A DNA stretch of 64,000 nt, taken from contig CAZFBS010000004.1 of assembly GCA_964517265.1 (NCBI GenBank), positions 1 through 64,000 on the forward strand, in the 5' to 3' direction. How positions within the stretch are numbered: the stretch's first letter is position 1; each line of letters starts with the position of its first letter. The position numbers and the translations under genes were made by a program. This DNA is from REEP01 sp964517265. GTDB taxonomy: Bacteria > Pseudomonadota > Alphaproteobacteria > Rhodospirillales > Defluviicoccaceae. Below, piece after piece: positions 14,999 through 23,445 of the stretch. The notes under the pieces are model-generated. The model saw only the letters and a list, made by a program, of their open reading frames with translations, had not been told where the DNA came from and made no database searches.

Positions 14999-16510
14999 AT
15001 GAGCGATTCTTGCCTTGCAGCAGTACGGACACGGCCCGGAAAAGCGGCGGTGTTTTTCTGGACTCTGGCGCTTTTTGCGGTTGGCGGGTTCCTTTCGCCA
15101 TCGATGGCATCGGCGCGGGCGGCGCCTGACAGCTTTGCTCCGATCGTGAAGGAACTGCTGCCGGCGGTGGTCAACATTTCGACAACGCAGGTGGTCGAGG
15201 CTCCCCAGCGTGGCCAGATGCCGTTTCCGGAAGGCTCACCCTTTCGCGGCTCGCCGTTCGACGACTTTTTCCGCGAATTTTTCGGGGACCGGATGCCCGA
15301 CCCCCGTCCGCGCAGAATGACGGCATTGGGCTCCGGGTTCGTGATCGATTCCGGCGGCGTGATCGTCACCAACAATCATGTCATTGCCGATGCCACCCGT
15401 ATCCAGGTGGTGCTTCAAGACGACCGGACATTTGAAGCCACCGTTGTTGGCCGAGATCCTGCCAGCGATTTAGCGGTCTTGAGAATCGAGGCGGGCGAGC
15501 CGCTGCAGGCGGTCCGGTGGGGCAGTTCGGAGGCAGCGGAAGTCGGAGACTGGGTGATCGCGATCGGCAATCCGTTCGGCCTCGGTGGCTCGGTCACCGC
15601 CGGCGTTCTCTCCGCCCATGCCCGCGACATCAACGCGGGACCTTACGATCAGTTTCTTCAGACCGACGCGTCGATCAACCGCGGCAATTCGGGCGGTCCG
15701 CTGTTCAATACGGATGGCGAGGTGATTGGCGTCAACACCGTCATTCTCTCCCCGACCGGCGGGAACATCGGGATCGGGTTCGCCGTTCCTTCGTCGATTG
15801 CACAATCGGTCGTCCAGCAACTTCTCGATACCGGTGAGGTCAGGCGCGGATTCATCGGAGTGACGATACAGCCGGTGACCGAGCAGATTGCAGAAACGCT
15901 CGGTCTGGAGTCGGAGCAGGGCGCGCTGGTTTCCGAGGTTGAGCCGAATACCCCCGCCGCCAAGGCGGGCTTTCGGCCCCGCGATGTCATTCTGGAGTTC
16001 GACGGCAAGCCGATCCGTGAGGTTCGTGAACTGCCGCGAGTGGTTGCCGCCACTGAGATCGGTCGAACCGTCGACGTCGTGGCTTGGCGCGACGGCGGGC
16101 GGGTGACGCTTAACGTGGAGGTTGCGAGAAAGCCCGGAGACGACGTCGAGGCCGAGGCACAGGAGGGCCCCGGTACTGGCACAGAACCGGCGGAGGGCCG
16201 CTATGGGCTGTCACTGGCTCCGTTGACGCCGGAGCTTCGCGAGCGGATGGGGCTCGCCGCGAGCATCGAGAGCGGTGTCGTCGTCACCAATATCGTGCCG
16301 GGGGGCATCGCCGACGGCGAAGGTCTGCGGGATGGGGACGTGATCGTCGACGTCAATCGGCAAGCGGTCCGGGCCCCGGCGGAGGTTGTCGAGCAACTGG
16401 AAAAGGCGCGGTCCTCGGGACAAAACAACGTGTTGCTCCGCATCTTCCGGGATCAGGGACACATCTTCGTGGCGCTTCCCGTGGTTGCCGACAACCGGGA
16501 CGAGCGCTGA
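14999..16510 (+). CDS. Do/DegQ-type periplasmic serine protease
   Basis: About 503 aa. Signal peptide to about residue 43 (SMASARA-APD), trypsin-like domain with H129 (NNHVIAD), D159 (SDLAVLRIE) and S233 (NRGNSGGPLF), numbering from the alternative ATG at 14993, then two PDZ domains (about 270-370 and 405-495). A Phe/Asp-rich loop (residues 80-100) resembles the LA loop. This is the HtrA/DegP-DegQ class, which degrades or chaperones misfolded envelope proteins. ATG 14999 has GAGAGG six bases upstream. A TTGACA box at 14907-14912 lacks a convincing -10. Confidence 0.95.
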   Translation: MSDSCLAAVRTRPGKAAVFFWTLALFAVGGFLSPSMASARAAPDSFAPIVKELLPAVVNISTTQVVEAPQRGQMPFPEGSPFRGSPFDDFFREFFGDRMPDPRPRRMTALGSGFVIDSGGVIVTNNHVIADATRIQVVLQDDRTFEATVVGRDPASDLAVLRIEAGEPLQAVRWGSSEAAEVGDWVIAIGNPFGLGGSVTAGVLSAHARDINAGPYDQFLQTDASINRGNSGGPLFNTDGEVIGVNTVILSPTGGNIGIGFAVPSSIAQSVVQQLLDTGEVRRGFIGVTIQPVTEQIAETLGLESEQGALVSEVEPNTPAAKAGFRPRDVILEFDGKPIREVRELPRVVAATEIGRTVDVVAWRDGGRVTLNVEVARKPGDDVEAEAQEGPGTGTEPAEGRYGLSLAPLTPELRERMGLAASIESGVVVTNIVPGGIADGEGLRDGDVIVDVNRQAVRAPAEVVEQLEKARSSGQNNVLLRIFRDQGHIFVALPVVADNRDER

Positions 16511-16648
16511 TCAATCGCCGCCCGGGGTTTCCGGCAACGAAGACAACGAGGAGGAGAGCCCGCGCGACAGGCTTGGTGATCGCGAGCAAGGGGCACAGGT
16601 TCACGGCGGATGCGCCGGGACCGCTTGGTGTCTGAGGGGTTTCATCTG

Positions 16649-16692
16649 GGCAAGGGAGCGAAAGGGGCAGGACATTCCGACCCTCCCTTGCC
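16649..16692. terminator. Inverted repeat between convergent genes
   Basis: GGCAAGGGAG at 16649-16658 pairs perfectly with CTCCCTTGCC at 16683-16692 across 24 nt. A second GGCAAGGG follows at about 16714-16721 and can compete for the same right arm. The element lies between the protease gene and the MurF-like gene, which run towards each other. Confidence 0.4.
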
Positions 16693-16756
16693 TGGGTGCC
16701 GCTCGTGGGCGAAGGCAAGGGGGGGCGCTTCGGGCCTCGTCGGTCGGTCCAGACGT

Positions 16757-18202
16757 TCAGGCTGATTGTAAGGCTATCGGGGCGGCTGGTGCTTCCGGCG
16801 TCGCCCACGAGCGAATCAGGTCAGTGATCTCGTGCATCCGCGAGCTGTGGGAGCCCTTGACCAGAACAACATCTCCGTCGCGAAAAGTGGTCTTGAGCAG
16901 ATCTGGCAGCGCACCGGCATCGTCGGTGTGCGCAGCGCGGATGTCCGCCGGCAGTGCGTTCCAAAGGTGCTCCATCAGGGGCCCGGCAACGAACACGCGT
17001 TCTACCCGATTGCGCACTACCGCCTCGGCCAGTTCGGCGTGCAGGCGCGGGGCCTCGGGCCCCAGTTCCAGCATTTCGCCAAGAATGGCGATCCGGCGCC
17101 CCTGGCCGCTCGGCCGCGTATCGCCCAGCAGGTCCAGGCCGGATCGCATCGAGAGCGGATTGGCGTTATAGGCATCGTCGATCAAAAGAATGCGGCGGCC
17201 GTCGATGCGTAGCTGTTGATGCACAACACGGCCTTGTCGCACCACGTGTTTTTCGCTCAAGGCCTCGATCGCGGGCCTTGATGCCAACCCGGCGGTAACG
17301 AGCGCGGTCACAACCCCAAGGCTGTTCATCGCCATGTGCCGGCCCGCTATCGACAGGGTGTAGGTGATCGGTTGCCCGAAAACCACGGCCTCCACCTTGC
17401 GGTTCTCCGGATCATACGCCAGCAGCCGCGTATCGGCCTCGGCATGGGTGCCAAAGGTGAAGACGCGCGCGCCTTTGTCTGTCGCCACCGTGGCGATGTC
17501 GTCCCAGTAGGGCATGTCGCGGTTGAGCACGCCAATGGTGCCTGGGAAACTGCCGTCGAAAATTCGCGCCTTGTGCAGGGCGAGGGCGCGCAAGCTATCG
17601 AAGTACTGCAGGTGCGCCTCGGCGATCGAGGTGACGATGGCACAGTGAGGCCTTGCCAGCGGTGCCATGCGTTTAAGCCCGCCAGCCGCGATCTCGATGA
17701 CCAGAAAATCTTTGGCGAGGTTCTGGGTCAGGAAACGGGCGCAGGCGAGCCAAGACGTGTTTACGTCGCTCTTGCGCGCGGTCAGGCCATAGCGGGACAA
17801 CGTCGTGCGGAGCATATCGCAGGTGGAGGTCTTTCCGGCACTGCCGGTGACGGCAAAGATGCGACCGGGAAAGCTTTCCCGCATGTATTCGGCGAGATCC
17901 ATAAGAGCGGCTTTGGTATCCTGAACTTGAAGCACGGGAAGCGCTTCAGGCAGATGCTTGATCCCCTTGATGTTTTTGTCGACCACGACGCCCGCAACAT
18001 GCGACAATCCCAGGATCTGGTTCAGATCGATCCCATACCGTCCCGACTTTGGCGCCGCTATGACCATGTTCTGGGGTCTGAAATCATCGCGGGAGATCGC
18101 GAAGCCCTCCGTGCGCCAACCGGATGATGGCTTCTCCAACCAATCGCCCTTGGTGACCCGCCGCACGGTCCGCGCGGTCCATTCAAGTCGCTTAGTCGCC
18201 AT
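16757..18202 (-). CDS. MurF-like Mur ligase family protein
   Basis: 481 aa. ATP-binding loop VTGSAGKTST (residues 118-127), central domain with EIAAGGLKRM and SIAEAHLQYF, and the MurF-type DDAYNANPLSMRSGLDLL segment near residue 345, then a C-terminal Mur ligase domain. The order matches UDP-MurNAc-tripeptide:D-Ala-D-Ala ligases, but the N-terminal domain (FAISRDDFRPQNMVIAAP) departs from typical MurF, and no other cell-wall (dcw) gene is near. It may be a paralogue acting on another amide ligation, for example of peptidoglycan or a capsule; substrate unknown. Confidence 0.8.
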   Translation of the reverse strand: MATKRLEWTARTVRRVTKGDWLEKPSSGWRTEGFAISRDDFRPQNMVIAAPKSGRYGIDLNQILGLSHVAGVVVDKNIKGIKHLPEALPVLQVQDTKAALMDLAEYMRESFPGRIFAVTGSAGKTSTCDMLRTTLSRYGLTARKSDVNTSWLACARFLTQNLAKDFLVIEIAAGGLKRMAPLARPHCAIVTSIAEAHLQYFDSLRALALHKARIFDGSFPGTIGVLNRDMPYWDDIATVATDKGARVFTFGTHAEADTRLLAYDPENRKVEAVVFGQPITYTLSIAGRHMAMNSLGVVTALVTAGLASRPAIEALSEKHVVRQGRVVHQQLRIDGRRILLIDDAYNANPLSMRSGLDLLGDTRPSGQGRRIAILGEMLELGPEAPRLHAELAEAVVRNRVERVFVAGPLMEHLWNALPADIRAAHTDDAGALPDLLKTTFRDGDVVLVKGSHSSRMHEITDLIRSWATPEAPAAPIALQSA

Positions 18203-18534
18203 CGGCCGCAGGTCCCTTCACGCCGCCTACTGACAGTTCTGCTGGCATATTCGTCGGTTCCGCCCGGGTTGAAAACACCGTCCGTTGGTCAGGAAAAGGT
18301 CCCGAATGCGATACTGTGGTGGAAAGGCTCTTCCCCCCAAACAGTGTATTCCGGATTGGATACCCGCGCAATGTGGGGCATTCCGGGTGTAGACAACACC
18401 CGATTTGGCGGAGTTCGCGCGCGCCCATTCCGGTCGGCTTGTGAACGCTTGACAACCAATACATCACCCCGTTTTGAGGGGAGAACGATGATGATGTCGG
18501 GGATTGGTGCGGAAGCGAGAACCACTTGTGACTA
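18203..18534. other. Intergenic stretch
   Basis: 332 bp between the MurF-like gene and the end of the ankyrin gene. A plus-strand TTGACA (18449-18454) and AGGGGAG before an ATG at 18488 open a 40-codon frame that runs into the ankyrin gene antisense; its composition is not protein-like. No hairpin or promoter of confidence. Confidence 0.35.
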
Positions 18535-19107
18535 TTATTCGGGGCCATCGGCCGGGGTTGCGGCAGCGCCACTGGCTCCCGCCTGCTGCAGCACCTCGAC
18601 CACGTCCTGATGGCCCGCGGCGCGCGCAAGCTCAACGGGCGTGTTGCCTGCGCCCGAGACGGGGTCGGGATCGGCCCCCTTCGCGAGCAGATCGCGGACG
18701 ATGACGGCATTGCCGCGTTGCGCTGCGTAATGAAGCGCCGTTGCGCCTCGGTCCGTCTTGGCGTTGACGTCGGCTCCGCGCTCCATCAACAGTCGAGACG
18801 TTTGCGGGTAGCCGTAGTACACTGCAACCATGAGTGCCGTTGCCCCATCCGACGTTCGGGCGTTGACATCGGCGCCGGCGGACAGGAGTTCATCGACCTT
18901 GAACATGTTGCCCTCGGCAGCGGCCCGCAGCATATGGCTTTGGGGGCCTTGCCGCAGAAAATCGTCGGAACGCGAGGTCGCTTCCGAGGTTTGCATGCAG
19001 CCCTGAAGGGCACTGGAGGTCATGATCATGAGTACCCCCAGCAGAATCCGTAGGCCGGCAGGATTGCGGTTGATGTCCACGGTTTTCGTCCTTCTTCCAT
19101 CATGCAT
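18535..19107 (-). CDS. Ankyrin-repeat lipoprotein
   Basis: 190 aa. Signal peptide with a lipobox-like LQGC (Cys37), then about four ankyrin repeats between residues 58 and 175, with the typical phrases GADVNARTSDGATALMVAV and GADVNAKTDRGATALHYAA. Such lipoproteins sit in the periplasm on a membrane and bind partner proteins. It is divergent from the DUF4157-like protease gene, and their 5' regions overlap or nearly so. Ends in a short Ala/Pro tail. Confidence 0.88.
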   Translation of the reverse strand: MHDGRRTKTVDINRNPAGLRILLGVLMIMTSSALQGCMQTSEATSRSDDFLRQGPQSHMLRAAAEGNMFKVDELLSAGADVNARTSDGATALMVAVYYGYPQTSRLLMERGADVNAKTDRGATALHYAAQRGNAVIVRDLLAKGADPDPVSGAGNTPVELARAAGHQDVVEVLQQAGASGAAATPADGPE

Positions 19108-19233
19108 TCACCTTCCGATAGCAGGCGGAGCCCAACTTTGCCAGGCAACAAAATGAGCTGTTTCTTTTGCGCCCCTCGCGGTCAGCAATCGCACCGGTTG
19201 TTGTGCTTTATTGCCGTCGGCCGGGGTACGACG

Positions 19234-19962
19234 GTGAGAGTTCTGGCCGGCTGGCTGCTGTTGAACCTGGTGCTGTGCGCGAGCCTCCCGGCAAGCCTCG
19301 CCTGGGGGCGGGATGCTGCTGCGATCGAAACAGCGGATTCAGAAGGGAATGCGAGGGCCGTTGCGATTATCGACGCGGTCCGTGCGCTCATGGCGGTCAA
19401 TCCCCTCGCGCTGGACCACGTTACCGCGATCATCGCCGCCCTTGGCGAACACAATCGGGATGCCTTGCGCTCTCTTGAGGTTCGGTTTCGGCAGGGCGCG
19501 GCAGACCATGGCGGGCCCGTTCTCGAGAGATGGATTCGTGCCTCCCGGGAGGAGGCGCTGCGTGAGGGCAGTGCGCCGATACCACCGGACATGAAGGCGA
19601 TGCTGGGCGGGTTCTTTCCTCAGGCCCTGTTGGATCGCGTTCGCTACCAGATCGGAGCGGGATCCAGCGCCAGCCTGCAAGGTTACGTCTTCGGCATCGG
19701 CGATACCAAAGGCATCACTCTGGACGAGGTTATCGTGTTCCGGGATGCCGAGACCGCCGCGGATCCCTTGATCTGGGCGCATGAGCTCGCGCATGTTCAG
19801 CAGTACGAGCGCTGGGGAACCCTGGAGTTCGCCCAACGGTATCTGCAGGACTTTGCAGAGGTGGAGGGGGAGGCCTGGAGGGTCCACGGCCGCTACAAGA
19901 GCTGGGCACAACGAAACGGAATGATGGCTCCCACCGATCCCGCGACCATGTGGGAGCGCTAG
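19234..19962 (+). CDS. Exported DUF4157-like putative metalloprotease
   Basis: 242 aa from GTG 19234, chosen because it gives a clean signal peptide (RVLAGWLLLNLVLCASLPAS); in-frame ATGs at 19153 and 19102 add 27 or 44 residues, the latter overlapping the divergent ankyrin gene. The motif WAHELAHVQQYERWG (His183-Glu184-His187) is a zinc HExxH of the DUF4157 type, followed by EVEGEAW, which may give the third ligand. The pro-region before it is helical. No ribosome site decides between starts. Confidence 0.72.
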   Translation: MRVLAGWLLLNLVLCASLPASLAWGRDAAAIETADSEGNARAVAIIDAVRALMAVNPLALDHVTAIIAALGEHNRDALRSLEVRFRQGAADHGGPVLERWIRASREEALREGSAPIPPDMKAMLGGFFPQALLDRVRYQIGAGSSASLQGYVFGIGDTKGITLDEVIVFRDAETAADPLIWAHELAHVQQYERWGTLEFAQRYLQDFAEVEGEAWRVHGRYKSWAQRNGMMAPTDPATMWER

Positions 19963-20016
19963 TCGCAAGCAGGGCACAGCGTGATGCCGTACCCCGCTTG
20001 TGGTTCGCAGCCTGTC

Positions 20017-20265
20017 TCAGCGGCGCATGTACCGGTAGACAGCCAAAAGTATGATCGCGCCAAGGACCGCGATGAAAAAGCTTCCGAGGTTGAAGCCGTC
20101 GACCCCGCCCAATCCGAGAGCGGACCCGATGAAGCCTCCGACCAAGGCCCCGGCAATGCCGAGCAGGATTGTGACGATAAAGCCTCCCGGATCTTTCCCC
20201 GGCATGATGAGCTTGGCAATCGCGCCGGCAATCAATCCAAATACAATCCAGCTGAGGATGCCCAT
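20017..20265 (-). CDS. GlsB/YeaQ/YmgE-family stress membrane protein
   Basis: 82 aa with three glycine-rich membrane segments: MGILSWIVFGLIAGAIAKLI, GGFIVTILLGIAGALVGGFI and SFFIAVLGAIILLAVY. The PGKDPGGF loop is the family signature (transglycosylase-associated protein). Members are induced by general stress and help anchor Asp23-like proteins in Gram-positives; the role in proteobacteria is unclear. AAAGGAGA lies eight bases before the ATG. No EcfG box found upstream. Confidence 0.93.
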   Translation of the reverse strand: MGILSWIVFGLIAGAIAKLIMPGKDPGGFIVTILLGIAGALVGGFIGSALGLGGVDGFNLGSFFIAVLGAIILLAVYRYMRR

Positions 20266-20340
20266 GTGCTGTCTCCTTTCTTTCTACGTCTGTGAGTGGG
20301 TCATCTGAAGCGCGCGCGCCCTGCCTGTCATTGTCGCCTG

Positions 20341-20871
20341 TTAACTTTTGTCATCGTTGGCGCGCTCGGCATCACGTCTGCGGGACGGCGGCAGGGGATT
20401 CTCGCCGCGCCACCATCGTTTCCACAGCTGCCAGCTACGATTGAACCAGACCAGCACCCGGCCGGTCGGGCCCTTCAGGAACGGAATGTCCTGGGCCAGC
20501 AACAGCAGGCCCAACGGCACCATCCAGAAGCCGAGAATGGGCAGGAACCCGAGGAAACCGCCCGCGATTAGCAGAATTCCGACAGGAATCCGCACGAGGC
20601 GCGCCTTGCGTTCGCGCAGCCATCCGAGGGAATGCGACGCCACCTCCGGAAGTTCGGCTCTCAGCCGATTCCACTGACGCTCTAGTCGCTTTTCGTGTGG
20701 ATCATGCATCGGTTCGGCAGGCGCTTTCGCAAAAATCGAGGCATCCGGATGGCTTTGCCCCTCGGCGGCCACCGCAGACATGTTCGGGCGCGTGTTGCAA
20801 CAGGACCCTGCCGTTGCCGCGGGGTCTTCTGCCGGCGTCTTTGCCTCGGCCTGTAGGGGAGCCTGCCGCAT
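20341..20871 (-). CDS. Putative transmembrane protein (PGPGW-like)
   Basis: Up to 176 aa. The stable core, from MHDPHEKRLERQWNR (a possible start at 20709), is a basic helix and a membrane hairpin (IPVGILLIAGGFLGFLPILG, FWMVPLGLLLLAQDIPFL), then a Trp/Arg-rich tail. The longer form from 20871 is favoured by the TGATG overlap with the upstream gene's stop, though its first 54 residues are low complexity. In the same direction as, and coupled to, the 152-aa gene. Function unknown. Confidence 0.7.
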   Translation of the reverse strand: MRQAPLQAEAKTPAEDPAATAGSCCNTRPNMSAVAAEGQSHPDASIFAKAPAEPMHDPHEKRLERQWNRLRAELPEVASHSLGWLRERKARLVRIPVGILLIAGGFLGFLPILGFWMVPLGLLLLAQDIPFLKGPTGRVLVWFNRSWQLWKRWWRGENPLPPSRRRDAERANDDKS

Positions 20872-21329
20872 CAGCGTGAACGGGAGGCAAGTTGCGGATC
20901 GGCCGCCGCGCCGCCGGGCTCGTCTGCCGCATTGCGAATAAGATAGGCGGCAACATCGGCCTGCTTGATCGTGATCGACTTGATCTCGCCGGCGAGCGCT
21001 TTCTGCATCAAAAGCTGTTGCTCGATTCCGTTGATGTTGACTTTGAAGATCCCGCGCGCGCCCTTGATCTTCGGATAATAGCCGGGATCGACTTCCGCAA
21101 CGCGCCGGCTCAAGCGTGCGTATGCGGTGTCTTCTTCAATACTCCCGACGGACTGCTTGCCGATCAGCCGCCAGTCGTTGCGCCCGCCATGACCAGCCCT
21201 GTTTAAAGCCTCGACGGCCGCTTCGGCGCTGTCCGGCGTGACGCCGAGCTTGTACAGATGCTTCGTCAAGCCGACCTCTGCGCCCCAGCTCTGAAGGCTC
21301 TTGCTCTTGGCGACATAGATCGTTGCCAT
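20871..21329 (-). CDS. Hypothetical protein, possible degenerate GIY-YIG-like fold
   Basis: 152 aa. The beginning, MATIYVAKSKSLQSWGAEVG then KHLYKLGVT, has the spacing of the IY...LYKIG strand pair that opens T5orf172/GIY-YIG domains, but I see no clear catalytic Arg/Glu pair, so nuclease activity is doubtful. The C-terminal half (IKGARGIFKVNINGIEQQLLMQKALAGEI) is mixed alpha/beta and soluble. TGATG overlap couples it to the membrane protein gene downstream. Family assignment is weak. Confidence 0.65.
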   Translation of the reverse strand: MATIYVAKSKSLQSWGAEVGLTKHLYKLGVTPDSAEAAVEALNRAGHGGRNDWRLIGKQSVGSIEEDTAYARLSRRVAEVDPGYYPKIKGARGIFKVNINGIEQQLLMQKALAGEIKSITIKQADVAAYLIRNAADEPGGAAADPQLASRSR

Positions 21330-21561
21330 CGTTTCTGCGTTCCTTCGCTATGTCTGCGTCCGAGAGCCCGAGGGAATGCGCGGTACGCGCCAAAATACTT
21401 CATTCAGAGCCCGGCCGCGGAAAACCGAGCAGGTCCTGGTGCCCGGTCTCTTTTTAAAGGCCTCAGGACCTGCGGTTCCGATGATCGCTTCAACGATCTC
21501 TTGAGCCAGGACGGCGCCATCTTGGCGGCGCACCGGGCGCCACCAAGACTTGCGGGCTTTG

Positions 21562-21864
21562 TCAGGCGTAAACAAGCCTGACGACGTCGTTTTCGGCCGA
21601 TTCAAGCAACTCTTCATCCATGATAACATTCTGTGCGGTGGCGACGCGGTGCTTGGCACGGACATCCGCCATCGTTGCCGCAGGTGTTTCGATCATGGTT
21701 CTGCGTATGGCAGCCTGACGTCGAAGAATCCAGTCGACAGCCACATGAGGTGGCGGTTCTTTTCGCAAATCGTGGACACGGACGTCAAGCTGTGTCCATT
21801 CGTCGCTCAGCGCAATGAGGTTTTCATGCCTCTGCCCCGGCGCATGTGCAGCCAAGTGTGCCAT
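21562..21864 (-). CDS. Hypothetical protein under an EcfG promoter
   Basis: 100 aa from ATG 21864, which has AAAGGAGAAAACG directly before it, one of the best ribosome sites in the island. Helical, soluble, with DEWTQLDVRVHDLRKEPPPHVAVDW and a C-terminal MDEELLESAENDVVRLVYA. No family recognised. A perfect EcfG promoter sits 74-98 bp upstream, so it is probably a general-stress protein. The 232 bp after it (21330-21561) hold nothing I can support. Confidence 0.72.
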   Translation of the reverse strand: MAHLAAHAPGQRHENLIALSDEWTQLDVRVHDLRKEPPPHVAVDWILRRQAAIRRTMIETPAATMADVRAKHRVATAQNVIMDEELLESAENDVVRLVYA

Positions 21865-21937
21865 CGTTTTCTCCTTTCGCGATGTGGGGGTTCTGCAGAC
21901 ATCGGCGGTGCGTGGTGTGTGGGGACACCGCGACGTC

Positions 21938-21962
21938 AACGCATCCCACCCCTTCACGTTCC
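21938..21962 (-). promoter_or_regulatory. EcfG-type promoter, consensus match
   Basis: Minus strand: GGAAC at 21962-21958, 16-nt spacer, CGTT at 21941-21938. Exact consensus, with a predicted leader of about 65 nt to the ATG at 21864. Confidence 0.75.
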
Positions 21963-22066
21963 CGGAGGCAATCGCAAAATGGCTGTTACAGTTTTGTGCA
22001 ACTGAGGGTGTGTCTTTTTGATCGCACACGCGCCAAGCGTTAACATCCTCTAAAGCGACAGCGGCT

Positions 22067-23197
22067 TTAAGCGTCCTCCAATTCTGTACGCATCTTCAGA
22101 TAGCGCAGAAGATCCTTGAGCGTCAGGACTCCGACCAACCGGTTTCTCTCCGTCACCATCAAACGCCCGTTGTTGCTTTTCTGCATTTTCGCCAAAGCCT
22201 CGTTGGCGTCGGCGGCGGCCTCGATCGTGTTGGCGTCGCCGCACGACTCACAGATATCGCCGACATGAACCTCGTTCCATTGCTCGCGGGGGACGGTCTT
22301 CGCCTGACGAAGACTGGCACACCCGATGAGCCGCCCACCCTCGGTGATCGGAAAAACGTCGTAATCGTGCCTGTAAAGATAGTTCTCGACGAACGCGTGA
22401 ACCGTCGTGTCGGGGGTGACGGTGACAGGCTCTTTGGCCATGAACCGCTGAACGGTCTCGCCTTGCAGCGCCTGATGCACCAGAAGCTGCTGATAGGCGG
22501 CGCTGGCGGCACTGCGGACAAAAAGCCCGATCAGGAACCACCACATGCCACCGACGAAGTTGCCGGCAAGGACGGCGAGGATACCGAGGCCGACGAGGAC
22601 GAGGCCAAATGCCTGACCGACGCCCGATGCCCAGCGTGTGGCCCAGCGGATATCGTCTTTCCAGCCCCACAGAGCAGCCCGGAGGACACGCCCGCCGTCG
22701 AGCGGATAGCCGGGAACCATGTTGAAGGCAGCAAGAACGATGTTGATGAGCCCGAGATAGGACGCTACCCCGGAGAGATGCCGCGGAAGCCCCTGCGCAT
22801 CCATCAGCCATGCGATCGTGTAGAAGACACCGGCCAGCAACACGCTGGAGGCGGGTCCGACGATGGCGATCCAGAACTCGCTCTTCGGGTCCGGCGGCTC
22901 CGTTTTCATCTCGGCGACCCCGCCGAAGAGAAACAGGGTGATCCCGTTGATCGTCATCCCCCGCTGCCGGGCCACCACCGAGTGGGAAAATTCGTGAAAC
23001 AGGAGCGAGAAGAAAAGGCCGACCATTCCGGTCAGGCCCAGCGCCCAATAGACGCGTACGTCCAGGCCAGGGTAAACCGCCGGGAAATACCCAGCCGCCA
23101 GCGACCATGTGAAGAGCAGCGCAAGGAATAGCCAACTGACGTTGGCACGAACCTTGAAGCCCATGAATGTGAACAGCGTGAAGTTGTTCCCGAACAT
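22067..23197 (-). CDS. Site-2 protease (M50) with CBS domains
   Basis: 376 aa. Six or so membrane segments, zinc motif H68-E69-F-S-H72 and the third ligand D167 in GYPLDGGRVLRA, which together define an intramembrane site-2 metalloprotease of the SpoIVFB/Rip group. Residues about 245-370 carry a CBS pair (EPVTVTPDTTVHAFVENYL ... NNGRLMVTERNRLVGVLTLKDL), a nucleotide-sensing module typical of this subgroup. There is no obvious PDZ domain. The substrate is likely a membrane anti-sigma or signalling protein, not identifiable here. Confidence 0.93.
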   Translation of the reverse strand: MFGNNFTLFTFMGFKVRANVSWLFLALLFTWSLAAGYFPAVYPGLDVRVYWALGLTGMVGLFFSLLFHEFSHSVVARQRGMTINGITLFLFGGVAEMKTEPPDPKSEFWIAIVGPASSVLLAGVFYTIAWLMDAQGLPRHLSGVASYLGLINIVLAAFNMVPGYPLDGGRVLRAALWGWKDDIRWATRWASGVGQAFGLVLVGLGILAVLAGNFVGGMWWFLIGLFVRSAASAAYQQLLVHQALQGETVQRFMAKEPVTVTPDTTVHAFVENYLYRHDYDVFPITEGGRLIGCASLRQAKTVPREQWNEVHVGDICESCGDANTIEAAADANEALAKMQKSNNGRLMVTERNRLVGVLTLKDLLRYLKMRTELEDA

Positions 23198-23445
23198 GCG
23201 GCGCGTTGCTCCCCGTGCTCTTGGTCCCTGAGTTTGCGGTTTTCCTCAAAGTGGGGGAAAGGACCGCTTCCCGCTCTTACGTGGGTTAAGGAGTCTGCGG
23301 CCGCCAGGGCGGATCGACCGCTTGCGCAGCCGTCACAACAAACGGCGTTTGAATTGCGGTTATCGTTGGCGTTAGCTTTGAGGGGACAGGTTCCGCCGGC
23401 CGGCATGGGCCGGGGGGTCGGCGGGCTTGAGGTGGAGAACAGGCC

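Noticed and set aside
18449..18490. TTGACA followed by a 40-codon frame with a good ribosome site
   Set aside because: No -10 box at the right distance, and the frame runs antisense into the ankyrin gene.
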